From Beijerinckiaceae bacterium (GTDB lineage: Bacteria; Pseudomonadota; Alphaproteobacteria; Rhizobiales; Beijerinckiaceae): 64,000 bases of DNA. The stretch spans positions 86,386-150,385 of the forward strand of contig CANGJJ010000007.1 of assembly GCA_947454485.1 (NCBI GenBank), written 5' to 3'. A program made the translations under genes and the position numbers. Position 1 is the stretch's first letter. Every line of letters starts with the position of its first letter. The notes beneath the pieces were generated by a model that saw only the letters and a list, made by a program, of their open reading frames with translations, ran no database searches and was not told where the DNA came from. Shown here in pieces: positions 47,582 to 57,140 of the stretch.

Positions 47582-48844
47582 TTAATTCACGCCAGCACTG
47601 CGCAGTGAATAAGTGATGCGATAGGTTGCGCCACTCGTCTCGTCAGAGACCAAGAGCGAACCATCCTTCATCTGGAACACATAAGCAGGCCGGCCGTAGA
47701 AGCTATTGGTCTTTTCATCCAGCAGACCCGTCATGAAAGGCTCGATGGTCGCCTTGCCACCATTGATGCGCGCCACAACCACATCATAGCCAAATTTCTT
47801 CTCACGATTCCACGAGCCGTGACGCGCGATGAAGGCGACATTCTGATAGCTCTTGGGGAACATCTGGCCTGTGTAGAATTTGATACCAAGGCCAGCTGAA
47901 TGAGGACCATTGAGCGCAGCAGGCATCACGACGCCCGCACAAGGATTGGGGCGCTTGATGTCGGGATCAGCAATGCCCATCGCATGGCAATAGGGGAAGC
48001 CAAAATTCGCGCCCTCCATTCCCTTGGGCAAACGGTTCAACTCATCTTCAGGCCCTTCATTGCCAGCCCAATCACGACCATTGTCCGTGAACCACAATTC
48101 TTTCGTGACAGGGTGCCAATCAAAGCCAACCGTATTGCGCACACCGCGCGCAACGATCTCCATATCGGTCCCATCAGGATTATAGCGACGGATCTGCGCA
48201 TAGATGCCGAGATTCAATTCGCAGATATTGCAGTTGGCGCCGACCTGCACATACATCTTTCCGTCAGGACCAAAGGCGACATATTTCCAATTGTGATGGA
48301 TTTCCGGAGGCAAGTTATAAGCGCTCGTCAACTCAACCGGCGTGCCGGGATTGTCGAGTTTGTCCTCGATATTGTCATAGCGATAGACTTTGTTGATGGC
48401 GAACACATAGAGCGAGCCATCTTTGAAGGCGAGGCCATTGGGCTGTGTGAGGCCCTGCAGCAAGATTTTCACCTCGCGCTTGTTATCTTTCTCTGTGATC
48501 GCATAGACGCGGCCGATCACGCGCGAGCCCATGAACATCGTGCCCTTGTCACCCTGCACCATGGTGCGGGCGCCGGGATGTCCACTCGACCAAACCTCAG
48601 CCTTGAAACCCGGCGGCAGTTTGATCTTGTCGATGGGCAATTTATCCACACTCGCCGCAATCGGGGGCACAGGATGGCCGCGCAGATTGGAGTCCTGCCC
48701 GCTCTTGGAGGGATTGGTCTTGTCCAACGGGCTCAGCCCCGTGGGGCTCGCGGGCGCTGCGGGCGCTTGCGCGAAAGACATTGTCGCAGGCATGGCCGCC
48801 AAAAGCGCGGCACAGAAAGTCGCAGTCAGAAAATGGTGACGCAT
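47582..48844 (-). CDS. PQQ-dependent sorbosone/aldose sugar dehydrogenase family
   Basis: The 420-residue exported protein has a signal peptide ending AATMSFAQA. It then forms a six-bladed propeller of the soluble glucose/sorbosone dehydrogenase type (PQQ, calcium). Blocks such as IKLPPGFKAEVWSSG, LTQPNGLAFKDGSLYVF, RNTVGFDWHPVTKELWFTDNGRDWAGNEGPEDELN and FIARHGSWNREKKFGYDV are typical. PQQ or another redox cofactor is inferred from the family. A dihaem cytochrome c follows. It is in the long minus-strand operon with Bug, SDR, HIBADH and HyuAB genes. Confidence 0.85.
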   Translation of the reverse strand: MRHHFLTATFCAALLAAMPATMSFAQAPAAPASPTGLSPLDKTNPSKSGQDSNLRGHPVPPIAASVDKLPIDKIKLPPGFKAEVWSSGHPGARTMVQGDKGTMFMGSRVIGRVYAITEKDNKREVKILLQGLTQPNGLAFKDGSLYVFAINKVYRYDNIEDKLDNPGTPVELTSAYNLPPEIHHNWKYVAFGPDGKMYVQVGANCNICELNLGIYAQIRRYNPDGTDMEIVARGVRNTVGFDWHPVTKELWFTDNGRDWAGNEGPEDELNRLPKGMEGANFGFPYCHAMGIADPDIKRPNPCAGVVMPAALNGPHSAGLGIKFYTGQMFPKSYQNVAFIARHGSWNREKKFGYDVVVARINGGKATIEPFMTGLLDEKTNSFYGRPAYVFQMKDGSLLVSDETSGATYRITYSLRSAGVN

Positions 48845-48905
48845 GAGCTTCCCCCTTTGTTAGTCCGAATTTTGCTCGGTTCTGTTTGGTCTCATCAAGA
48901 ATGGC

Positions 48906-49958
48906 TTAGGGCGCGATGGCTTTGCGGGCGCGCTCAATAATATCAGGTGGCGAGGAGAAGATCTGCTCGACAACCTCCTGCACTTTGGCCCCGCTCAATG
49001 GATCAATATTCAGCGCAGCCTTTTCGGCCTCTGCCAAAAACTCCGGATCTTTCATCGTCTTCATGAAAGCATCGCGCAAGATCGTAACACGATCAACGGG
49101 GACCTCTGCGGGAACCAGAAACATTCGACTGAAGATCTGCTGCGCCACAATCATATCTGCCACAGGCTTGTCGGCCGCAGAGAGATATTTGGAGAAATTT
49201 GGTACGCCCATTTTTGTCAATTCTGGATCATCACTGATGCCAAATTGCGCAATCACATTGAACTGCTTGTCTCTGAGCCAATGATTGCGCGCAGCTTTGA
49301 TCGTGGACCAGTCAAAGCCACACAGACCCTCCACCTCGCCGCGCTCCATCGCCAAAAACATGTCAGCCCCGCCCTGATAGCCTGACACCATCTGGAATTG
49401 GGTTTTGCTGAGCGCATTGGCCATGAGCGTATAGTCGCGGGAGGAGCCCCCTGATTGCGAGGCCCCCACGACTGACTTCATTTTCAATGCATCCGCATAG
49501 GTCTTCACTTTGGACGTATGGAACATGCCGCAGATACGCGCACCAGTTTCAGCTGTGCCAATATATTGGAAGCGCCGCGGATCAAAGCGCGGCTTCACAC
49601 TATCGAGCAAAGGCGCCATCACCGCGCCCGGAAAGATGGAACCAATGGTCGTGCCATCTTTGGGCGATTGCAGCTCCATATATTCGGCAGCCTTCATACT
49701 GCCAGCACCCGGCATATTCTGTGTAACGGTATCAGGCTTGCCGGGAATATGTTTGCCCATATGACGCGCCAAAACGCGCACATAAGTATCAAGCCCCGCC
49801 CCTGCAGTACCGCCCACAACAAAGGTAAGGCGCTTGCCCTCGTAAAAATCAGCCGCACTTGCTGGCGCTGAGACAGCACCCAAAGCCAAGCCTGCAGCAA
49901 GCGCCCAGCGCAGCATCGTTCTGTGAGATGACGCAACATTCCCTATATTGCCTGTCAT
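48906..49958 (-). CDS. Bug/TctC-like solute-binding protein 3 (divergent subtype)
   Basis: The 350-residue exported protein has a signal peptide (LALGAVSAPASAAD). It begins FYEGKRLTFVVGGTAGAGLDTYVRVLARHM, a related but distinct subtype from the other Bug proteins. A strong ribosome site, GGGGAGGAGG, precedes ATG 49958. The fifth Bug gene (63858) has the same FYxGKxxTxxV opening, so the two are probably paralogues. It lies between the SDR and the PQQ enzyme in the minus-strand operon. Confidence 0.82.
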   Translation of the reverse strand: MTGNIGNVASSHRTMLRWALAAGLALGAVSAPASAADFYEGKRLTFVVGGTAGAGLDTYVRVLARHMGKHIPGKPDTVTQNMPGAGSMKAAEYMELQSPKDGTTIGSIFPGAVMAPLLDSVKPRFDPRRFQYIGTAETGARICGMFHTSKVKTYADALKMKSVVGASQSGGSSRDYTLMANALSKTQFQMVSGYQGGADMFLAMERGEVEGLCGFDWSTIKAARNHWLRDKQFNVIAQFGISDDPELTKMGVPNFSKYLSAADKPVADMIVAQQIFSRMFLVPAEVPVDRVTILRDAFMKTMKDPEFLAEAEKAALNIDPLSGAKVQEVVEQIFSSPPDIIERARKAIAP

Positions 49959-50021
49959 GCGTTTCCTCCTCCCCGATATGTTCCGAGGTAGATCGAGTGG
50001 GCGGGCCTTTGGCCCTGCCCT

Positions 50022-50774
50022 TTAGCTATTGCCCGGCATCATGGTCGTGCAGCCACCATCAACAAAGAGCGCTGCTCCAATGATGAAGGAGCTCTCTTCC
50101 GACAGAAGGAAAAGTGCGGCATTGGCCAGATCGCGCGGCACACCGGGACGGCCTGCCAGATTGACGACGGGGCGTGTGGGGTCAAACTCATCCTTACCAA
50201 CAGGAGAACCGATTTTGTTGGGCACAACCGCATTCACGCGGATCTTGTGATCGGCAAGCTGGATCGCCTGCGACTTTGTCAGATTCACAAGACCACCCTT
50301 GGCAGCGGTATAGGCAGTGGCGCGATTGCGGCCGAAATAGCCTGAGGTCGAGCTGACATTGACGATGCGCCCGCCTGTCTTGCCCTCGATCATTACTTTG
50401 GCAACTTCGCGCGTCAGCAAGAAAGGTGCGGTCAGCGTGATCGCCAAAACGCGGTTCCATTCAGCCGATGTGAGGCTGAACATATCTTTATTGTCCGAGA
50501 TCGCCGCATTGTTGACCAGCATGTCAATCCGGCCAAAATGCGCCTTGATCTCAGCAACGCAAGAAATGATCGCCTCTTCTGAGGAGACATCACAGCCAAA
50601 CCATTTCGCTTGACCGCCTGAGGCAACAATATCGGCAGCTACTTTTTCCCCGCGCGCCTTGTCAATATCAACGACCGCAATGGCAGCGCCATTCTCGGCA
50701 AGGAGTTTGGAGACGTCTTCACCAATGTTGCGGCCCGCGCCCGTGACGACTGCGACCTGTCCCTTAAACTTCAT
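50022..50774 (-). CDS. SDR family oxidoreductase
   Basis: The 250-residue classical SDR has AVVTGAGRNIGEDVSKLLAE at the cofactor site, NNAA, the catalytic Ser in VNVSSTSGYFG and the YTAAKGGLVNL Tyr/Lys. It ends in VDGGCTTMM, like other classical oxidoreductases of this group. It lies in the minus-strand operon between the 3-HIBADH-like gene and the third Bug gene. A keto/hydroxy interconversion in the same pathway is likely; the substrate is not known. Confidence 0.85.
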   Translation of the reverse strand: MKFKGQVAVVTGAGRNIGEDVSKLLAENGAAIAVVDIDKARGEKVAADIVASGGQAKWFGCDVSSEEAIISCVAEIKAHFGRIDMLVNNAAISDNKDMFSLTSAEWNRVLAITLTAPFLLTREVAKVMIEGKTGGRIVNVSSTSGYFGRNRATAYTAAKGGLVNLTKSQAIQLADHKIRVNAVVPNKIGSPVGKDEFDPTRPVVNLAGRPGVPRDLANAALFLLSEESSFIIGAALFVDGGCTTMMPGNS

Positions 50775-50789
50775 GACCCACCCCTGTGC

Positions 50790-51599
50790 TTAGCTCAAAA
50801 GCTGCTTCATTTTGTCTTGGTTCATGCCCTTCATCAATTGATCGACAAGGGCAGCAAGTGGCGTTGCGCATTTGGCATCCTGTGCCAGATCAAGCGCGAC
50901 ATCCATATCCTTCTCACACCATTTGCCTGTGCTCTTACCCCAGCGCGAGAGTGACCAATTGGCGCCGCTGGAATGGGCGAGCGCGGCGATCATTTTGGGA
51001 ATATCCGCACCCACTTTCTTGGCCAGCGTCAGACATTCATAATTGGCCGACATACAGGCCCAGAGCAGCATATTGTTGATCGTCTTGGTCAGCTGGCCCA
51101 TGCCCGCCGCGCCCACATGCATCACATTCGCACCAAAGGCCTGCATCACCGGCTTTGCCTTTTCAAAAACGTTCGCCTCGCCACCGCAGAAGATGGTGAG
51201 CGTACCATTGTCAGCAGCCTCTTGGCCAAGCACGACGGGCGTATCGAGAATGCCAATGCCTTTGGCCTTGCAGATTGTCTCCAGCTGCTGGGCTGATTCA
51301 ACCGAGCAGGAACTCGCGACACAGATCACCGCGCCTTTGGGCAAAGTGTCGAGCATGCCGGATTGAACGACGACCTCTTCAACCTGCGCATCGGTTGCGA
51401 CCATGACGATAACGACCTCGGCCTTCTGGCCAAGCTCGGCGGGGGAAGAGACGATCTTCACACCGATACCTTTGGCGCGTTCATTCATCGCCGCACTGGT
51501 ATCCAGACCATAGACCTCAAAGCCTTTGGCGATCATATGGCGGGCCATTTGATAGCCCATCGCACCAAGCCCAATCACACCCGTCGTCTTCACACTCAT
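50790..51599 (-). CDS. NAD(P)-dependent beta-hydroxyacid dehydrogenase (3-HIBADH family)
   Basis: This 269-residue protein has the cofactor motif VIGLGAMGYQMARHMIAKG, the block DTPVVLGQEAADNGTLTIFCGG and the catalytic Lys in GMGQLTKTINNMLL. The ORF track start at 51656 is too long. The ATG at 51599 has GGAGGA at the right place. It lies 10 bases after the HyuB stop. Oxidation of a 3-hydroxyacid or reduction of a tartronate-like semialdehyde is possible; no sign identifies which. Confidence 0.87.
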   Translation of the reverse strand: MSVKTTGVIGLGAMGYQMARHMIAKGFEVYGLDTSAAMNERAKGIGVKIVSSPAELGQKAEVVIVMVATDAQVEEVVVQSGMLDTLPKGAVICVASSCSVESAQQLETICKAKGIGILDTPVVLGQEAADNGTLTIFCGGEANVFEKAKPVMQAFGANVMHVGAAGMGQLTKTINNMLLWACMSANYECLTLAKKVGADIPKMIAALAHSSGANWSLSRWGKSTGKWCEKDMDVALDLAQDAKCATPLAALVDQLMKGMNQDKMKQLLS

Positions 51600-51609
51600 T
51601 GCGTCCTCC

Positions 51610-53349
51610 TCAGATCTTTTCACGCAGGAGCGCTGTGCCCTCAGCATCGAGCACAAATTTGCGCCCCTGCTGGATCAGCTTCACCCCATAATCACGCGCA
51701 GCAGCCTCACAGCTGACATAGCCCTCATTGACATCTTGCAAGACCCGCTCTGGATCGCGCTGGCGTGCCTCGCCAAGGCCGCCACCGCCGGGCGTATCAA
51801 GGCAGAACACATCCTGTGCTTTGAGGGGATAATCGGCATAGCGCGTGGGCAGGCGCTTCTCGCCCTCACGCCCAGCATTGACGACAATATCGCCCGTGCG
51901 CCCTTGCCCGCCTCCAGCCGCGCCATTGGGTGCAATCACATGTTTGGTGGAGCGAATGGAAAAGCGCGCATCCTGCAGATTGACATATTCACGCCGAATG
52001 CCGAGGCCACCCCTGAAAGTTCCCACACCACCTGAATCGCGAATAAGTTCGAAGCGCAAGACGCGGGTGGGAAATTCGCTCTCGATGATTTCGATGGGCG
52101 CTATTTTGGCATTGGATTGATTGACCGATGTGCCAGAGGCGCCATCCTTGCTGGCGCGTGCGCCGCCGCCACCACCCAAGATCTCATATTGCACATAGCT
52201 CTGGCCGGCCTTGGTGCTGCGCCCACCCAGAATGATCGAGCGGCTGCCACAACCATCAGCACGCGCCTTCTGCGGCACAATATTGGTGAGCGCTGCAAAG
52301 ACAGCCTCCACCGTCGCATGAACGGTTGGATTGTAAGTGTTGAGCGGTGCGGGAAATCGCGGATTCATCACGCTGCCATCACGCACTTTGAGTCCGAATG
52401 ATTTCATCAAGCCGCTGTTGATGAAGATATGCGGATCAACCAAAGCAATCAGGCAATAGGCAATCGCACCGCGCACCAGTGGTGGGCGAATATTGGCAGG
52501 CCCCACTGTCTGGTCATCGCTGCCGGTGAAGTCAAAAGTGATCTCATCACCCTTTTTCTCAACCACCAGATGGATCTTGACCGGCTGATTGAGACGCACA
52601 CCATCATCATCGACAAAACGCTGCGCCTCATAGCGTCCGTCATTCCACTCTGCGATGGCAGCTTTCATGCGCAGACACGCCAAAGCCAGCAAACGATCGA
52701 ACGAGGCGAGCACATGATCGCGCTGATATTTGGTGCAGAGCTCTTTGAGCCTTTGCTCACCAAGACGGCTGGAGCCCAACTGACCGCGAATATCACCCAG
52801 CACCAATTCCGGTGTGCGGCTATTGGCAGCTATAATACGCTCGATCTCACCATTACGTTCGAACCCGCGCTGATAGCGCACGGCTGGCAGATGCAGACCT
52901 TCGTTGAAGATCTCCTTCGCCTGCCCCGAGCATGATCCCGGCACAGGGCCGCCAATATCGCTCTTATGTGCAATAGAGCCACAAAAGCCGATCAGCAGAC
53001 CATCCGCAAAGACAGGTGTGATAACACACATATCAGGCGCATGGGGGCTGCCACCCTCATAAGGGTGATTGATGAGAAAGGCATCGCCCTCGGCAATATC
53101 ATCATAGGTGCGGATCACCGCCTCGCAGCAGGCGGGGAAAGAGCCGATATGCAATGGCAGAACCACATGCTGCGCGACAACATCGCCGACAGAATTCATG
53201 ATGGCGCAGGAGGCATCCTGACTTTCGCGCACAATGGTCGAATAGCCCGTGCGGAAGAGCGAATTTTGCATCTCCTGCACAATCCCATCAAGACTGGCCT
53301 TGATGATCTCGAGCTCGACGGCGCTGAGTTTGCTTGTCTGTGCGCTCAT
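51610..53349 (-). CDS. HyuB-type hydantoinase/oxoprolinase B subunit (copy 1)
   Basis: The 579-residue protein belongs to the hydantoinase B/oxoprolinase/acetone carboxylase alpha group. It opens SAVELEIIKASLDGIVQEMQNSLFRTGYSTIVRESQDASCAIMNSVGD. The inner HPYEGGSPHAPDMCVITPVF and LGGGGGARASKDGASGTSVNQSNAK blocks are family hallmarks. It pairs with HyuA one base downstream in gene order. ATP-driven ring opening of hydantoin or lactams, or carboxylation of ketones, are the known options. The presence of a dehydrogenase and SDR does not decide. Confidence 0.9.
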   Translation of the reverse strand: MSAQTSKLSAVELEIIKASLDGIVQEMQNSLFRTGYSTIVRESQDASCAIMNSVGDVVAQHVVLPLHIGSFPACCEAVIRTYDDIAEGDAFLINHPYEGGSPHAPDMCVITPVFADGLLIGFCGSIAHKSDIGGPVPGSCSGQAKEIFNEGLHLPAVRYQRGFERNGEIERIIAANSRTPELVLGDIRGQLGSSRLGEQRLKELCTKYQRDHVLASFDRLLALACLRMKAAIAEWNDGRYEAQRFVDDDGVRLNQPVKIHLVVEKKGDEITFDFTGSDDQTVGPANIRPPLVRGAIAYCLIALVDPHIFINSGLMKSFGLKVRDGSVMNPRFPAPLNTYNPTVHATVEAVFAALTNIVPQKARADGCGSRSIILGGRSTKAGQSYVQYEILGGGGGARASKDGASGTSVNQSNAKIAPIEIIESEFPTRVLRFELIRDSGGVGTFRGGLGIRREYVNLQDARFSIRSTKHVIAPNGAAGGGQGRTGDIVVNAGREGEKRLPTRYADYPLKAQDVFCLDTPGGGGLGEARQRDPERVLQDVNEGYVSCEAAARDYGVKLIQQGRKFVLDAEGTALLREKI

Positions 53350-53350
53350 C

Positions 53351-55414
53351 TCACACAGCTCCCATGGTGAGGATCATGTTGCGATAATCATCAATGCGCA
53401 CATGATGGCCGGGCGGTATGACCGTGGTGCAATCAAGCTGGTCGACAATGGCGGGCCCCACAAAGCTCACACCCACATCAAGCGCGTCTCTTTGATAGAC
53501 GGGGCAATCAACCATCTGACCATTGAACATTGCGGGACGATGCTCGCGGATCGCCTCAGACAGAGCTGCGCCCGTTGGCTTGAATTTCGGAAATTCGACC
53601 GGCGGCACGCGGCCAATGCCACGCAGACGGAAAGAGACAATCTCAACCGGCTCATCAGGCGCTGTATGGCCGAATAATTTGCGATGTTCTTCGTCAAAGT
53701 CACGGCGCAATTTGGCAAGATCCCCTGCCTTCAGGGGGGAGCAGGCGGGCAAGGTCATCTCATAACCCTGCCCCGCATAGCGCATATCAAGCCCATATTC
53801 GAAAGCGGTCTGATCGTCGGTGAAACTCTCCTGCGCGAGATCTTTGCGCGCTTCGCTCTCAAGATCCGCAAAGATCGTATTGACCTGCGCTTCGCTGACA
53901 TTGGCCAATTGCACCATGCGCGAGCGAATATAGTCATGTTTGACATCCGACATCACGAGGCCGAGCGCTGAATAGACACCCGGATAGAGCGGCACGATCA
54001 CACCCGCCATGCCAAGTTCTTCAGCGATACGCGCAGCATGAAGCGGGCCTGCGCCACCAAAAGCCAGCAGCATGAAGTCGCGCAAATCGTGACCGCGCAT
54101 GGTCGAGATGGCTTTGATCGCCTCCTGCATCTTCACATTGATGATGCGCACAATCCCTTCGGCGCCCTCTTCAATGGAAATGCCAAGCGGCGCAGACACA
54201 GAAGTTTCAATCGCCTTGCGGGAGGCTGCGATATCCAGCTTCATTTTGCCGCCGAGGAAATTGTCGGGGCTGAGATAGCCAAGCACCGCATTGCAATCAG
54301 TGATGGTCGGCTTGTCGCCACCACGCATATAGCAGGCCGGCCCCGGCACTGCGCCCGCGCTATGGGGACCAACAATCAACTCACCGAAGCGATCCACATG
54401 GGCGAGCGTGCCACCGCCCGCACTCACCGTATTGATGTCGATCATCGGCAAAGCAACATCGCGCCCCTCAACCTTGCCGCGATTGGAGATGGAGGGCTGA
54501 CCGTCCTTAATCAAGGCAACATCGCAAGAGGTGCCCCCCATATCGAAGGTGATGAGATTTTGAAATCCCGTCGTGGCGGTGGCGTGAACACTCGCCGTAA
54601 TCCCACCCGCAGGACCCGACAAAACCGTTGCGACGGCTTTGCGGGCGGTGGCTTCAAAATTCGCCATGCCGCCATTGGACTGCATGATATATTTTTGCGG
54701 CGTCGTGAGCCCTGCCTGCGTCAAGCGCGCATCAAGATTGGCGATATAGCGCGCCAGAATCGGTTGCAGATAGGCGTTAATGACCGTGGTGGAGAGGCGG
54801 TAATATTCCCTGATCTGCGGCACGATCTCGCTGGAGAGGGAGACGCTGCAGCCGGGGATCTCCTGCTCAATAATCTGCCGCACGCGCTGTTCATGTTGGG
54901 GCGCCAGAAATGAAAAGAGCAGGCAGACGGCGATGGATTGCACGCCCTCTTCTTTCAACTCGCGCACGGTTTTGCGCAGAGCCTCTTCATCAAGCGGCAG
55001 CAATATTTCCCCATCAAAAGCGACACGCTCGACAGCCTCACCCGTGCGGCTGGGCGGCACCAGCATTTCGGGGCGGTCATACATAATGTCGAAAATGGCA
55101 GGCCCATGGGGGCGGGACTGCTCGGCCACTTCATAAATGCCGCTAAAGCCCTTGGTCACGATGAGGCCGGTGCGCACGCCCTTGCCCTCCAGCAGGGCAT
55201 TGGTGCCTACCGTTGTGCCGTGGCAAAAATAGCGAATGTCACTTGGCGCGACGCCGCGCGAGATCAGCTCATGGACGCCAGCAAGGATCGCTCGGGACGG
55301 GTCATCCGGGGTCGAGGGAAACTTGGCAATGGAGACTTCTCGGGTCTCATCATTCACATACACGAAATCGGAAAACGTACCGCCCGTGTCGACGGTCAAA
55401 CGAAATTGCGCCAT
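53351..55414 (-). CDS. HyuA-type hydantoinase/oxoprolinase A subunit (copy 1)
   Basis: The 687-residue ATP-binding partner has the actin-fold phosphate motif TVDTGGTFSDFVYVN, the NALLEGKGVRTGLIVTKGF segment and the DMGGTSCDVALIKDG block. The C-terminal domain contains YAGQGYEMTLPACSPL. It leads the long minus-strand operon (HyuA-HyuB-HIBADH-SDR-Bug-PQQ enzyme-cytochrome). Its start is 203 bases from the divergent Bug gene, leaving space for a shared regulatory region. Confidence 0.9.
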   Translation of the reverse strand: MAQFRLTVDTGGTFSDFVYVNDETREVSIAKFPSTPDDPSRAILAGVHELISRGVAPSDIRYFCHGTTVGTNALLEGKGVRTGLIVTKGFSGIYEVAEQSRPHGPAIFDIMYDRPEMLVPPSRTGEAVERVAFDGEILLPLDEEALRKTVRELKEEGVQSIAVCLLFSFLAPQHEQRVRQIIEQEIPGCSVSLSSEIVPQIREYYRLSTTVINAYLQPILARYIANLDARLTQAGLTTPQKYIMQSNGGMANFEATARKAVATVLSGPAGGITASVHATATTGFQNLITFDMGGTSCDVALIKDGQPSISNRGKVEGRDVALPMIDINTVSAGGGTLAHVDRFGELIVGPHSAGAVPGPACYMRGGDKPTITDCNAVLGYLSPDNFLGGKMKLDIAASRKAIETSVSAPLGISIEEGAEGIVRIINVKMQEAIKAISTMRGHDLRDFMLLAFGGAGPLHAARIAEELGMAGVIVPLYPGVYSALGLVMSDVKHDYIRSRMVQLANVSEAQVNTIFADLESEARKDLAQESFTDDQTAFEYGLDMRYAGQGYEMTLPACSPLKAGDLAKLRRDFDEEHRKLFGHTAPDEPVEIVSFRLRGIGRVPPVEFPKFKPTGAALSEAIREHRPAMFNGQMVDCPVYQRDALDVGVSFVGPAIVDQLDCTTVIPPGHHVRIDDYRNMILTMGAV

Positions 55415-55616
55415 CTGTCGCCTGCGTTCCCTGTCCCATATGACATTTTTTTGCTTTGGCCCTTGAGGGCTACAACAGAACTTAAGCCAGCCAAGGCGTC
55501 GCGTAAACCTGCAGATTGGTTGAAAAGCTCAAGCCCCGCACGCCCCCCAGTTCTGCGCTTTACAAGCCTGGCTGCAGGGGCAATTCTGTCAGCAATAAAC
55601 ATCGGGGGAGACGTTC
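55415..55616. promoter_or_regulatory. divergent promoter region, HyuA-1 operon / Bug 4
   Basis: These 202 bases lie head-to-head between two catabolic units. An A/T-rich patch (TTTTTTTGCTTTGG, 55447-55460) lies close to the HyuA side. No operator with clear dyad symmetry was found. GGGGGAGA at the right end serves as the ribosome site of the Bug gene. Confidence 0.35.
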
Positions 55617-56597
55617 ATGCTGACGCGGCGAATGGTCAACGGTCTCGCATTCACAAGCCTTGCCTGTGGCCTCACATCTCGCGCCTTTGCGCAGCAAGGC
55701 TTCCCCAACCAGACGGTCAAAATCGTCGTACCGGCAACGGCTGGCTCAACAACCGATGCGCTCTCGCGCGTTGTGGCCGACCAGCTGGCGCGTAAATGGC
55801 AGACCAGTGTCGTGATCGAGAATGTTGCCGGCGCAGCGATGAATATTGGCGCCCGAGTCGTCGCCCGCGCACCAGCTGATGGCTATACGCTGATGATCGC
55901 GCCGCCACAGCCTTTGTCTTATGCGCATCTGCTTTATAAAAATCTCGGCTATGAGCCGATGAAATTTGCGCCCGTGACAGTGCTGGCCAAGATTCCCAAT
56001 GTGCTTGTCGCGCGCAAAGACTTCCCCGCCACAGATCTCAAGAGCTTCATCGCCTATGCCAAGGCCAATCCGGGCAAGATCAATTATGGCTCGGGCGGGC
56101 TTGGCACCACGGCCCATCTGTCGGCTGCGCAGCTTGAAGCGCTTGCTGGCATCAAGATGAACCATGTGCCTTATCGCAGCTCACAGCCCGCCATGACCGA
56201 TCTGCTGTCAGGCTCGATTGATATTTTCTTTGAGACGCTGGCAACCTCTGGTCCGCTCTATCGCGACAAAAATATCAAAGCCTTTGGCATTGCCGATTCC
56301 AAGCGCTCGGACGCGATCCCCGATGTGCCCACTATCAGCGAGGCGGGCCTGCCAGGCTATCAATCCATCACCTGGTTCGGTTTGGTCGCGCCGCCGGATA
56401 CGCCCAAGCCCATCATGGATCGTTTGAATGGGGATGTGTTGAGCATTATGAAATCACCGGAGATGGTGAAATTTCTGAATGGCTCGCAGCTGACACCTGT
56501 CGCCTCGAGTCCAGCCGACACGACCGCCTTCTTCAAGAATGAGGCTGCCCTTTGGGAGCGCGTCATTCGCGAGGCGCAGATTGAACCGCAACAATAA
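55617..56597 (+). CDS. Bug/TctC family solute-binding protein 4
   Basis: The 326-residue exported protein has a signal peptide ending TSRAFAQQ. The classic opening is FPNQTVKIVVPATAGSTTDALSRVVADQLARKWQ, with INYGSGGLGTTAHLSAAQLEALAG at the ligand loop. It is set between the two HyuAB pairs and is followed at 24 bases by a cupin gene, forming a plus-strand two-gene unit. Carboxylate or amide ligand binding is inferred; no permease genes are near. Confidence 0.9.
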   Translation: MLTRRMVNGLAFTSLACGLTSRAFAQQGFPNQTVKIVVPATAGSTTDALSRVVADQLARKWQTSVVIENVAGAAMNIGARVVARAPADGYTLMIAPPQPLSYAHLLYKNLGYEPMKFAPVTVLAKIPNVLVARKDFPATDLKSFIAYAKANPGKINYGSGGLGTTAHLSAAQLEALAGIKMNHVPYRSSQPAMTDLLSGSIDIFFETLATSGPLYRDKNIKAFGIADSKRSDAIPDVPTISEAGLPGYQSITWFGLVAPPDTPKPIMDRLNGDVLSIMKSPEMVKFLNGSQLTPVASSPADTTAFFKNEAALWERVIREAQIEPQQ

Positions 56598-56621
56598 ACA
56601 AGAGCGAGAGTGAGAGCTGAT

Positions 56622-57140
56622 ATGGCTTACAGCCTAGAGGACTTCTGCAGCGCGCTAAGCCATGATCTTCAGACCCTGCCGCTGGAGAGCGCAATCCAGA
56701 ATGGCGCGCGTAATCTCACGCAGCTGCTGGCCAATCCCGCTTTCGTCTCCGCTTGGTTTGGACCTGACATGCCAACCAAGCGCGAGCTCTATCACGATGT
56801 AGCGACCGACTTTCACGTCTTCGCCCATTTGCAAAAGGCGGGCAAAGCAGGTGCGCCCCATAGTCATGGCGCCTCTTGGGCCATCTATGGCAATGCGCGC
56901 ACCTTTACGGATATGACGGAATATCGCCGCGTCAATCCATCAACCGAGCCGCACACGGTTCTGGAAGTCAGCGAGCGCTATCGCCTCATGCCCACACAGA
57001 CCCGCGCCTATGGACCCCATCTCATTCACTCGACCTCGCATCCTGAAGAGGCATGGGTCATTCGCGTCACGGGCACCAATCTTGATGTGCTGCCGCGCTT
57101 CCATTTCAAAAAGGGGCAGGATCAGCTGATTGAGGCTTGA
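56622..57140 (+). CDS. cupin-like small protein
   Basis: The 172-residue protein has an N-terminal helical part. A beta region with GAPHSHGASWAIYGNARTFTDMTEYRRV then gives an HxH-type cupin metal site, and GPHLIHSTSHPEEAWVIRVTG could give the third His. The pattern resembles cysteine-dioxygenase-like or AraC-type cupins, but a specific family is not recognised. I prefer the ATG at 56622 to the GTG at 56610. It converges on HyuB copy 2 with no spacer. A metal-dependent role in the same pathway is plausible. Confidence 0.68.
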   Translation: MAYSLEDFCSALSHDLQTLPLESAIQNGARNLTQLLANPAFVSAWFGPDMPTKRELYHDVATDFHVFAHLQKAGKAGAPHSHGASWAIYGNARTFTDMTEYRRVNPSTEPHTVLEVSERYRLMPTQTRAYGPHLIHSTSHPEEAWVIRVTGTNLDVLPRFHFKKGQDQLIEA

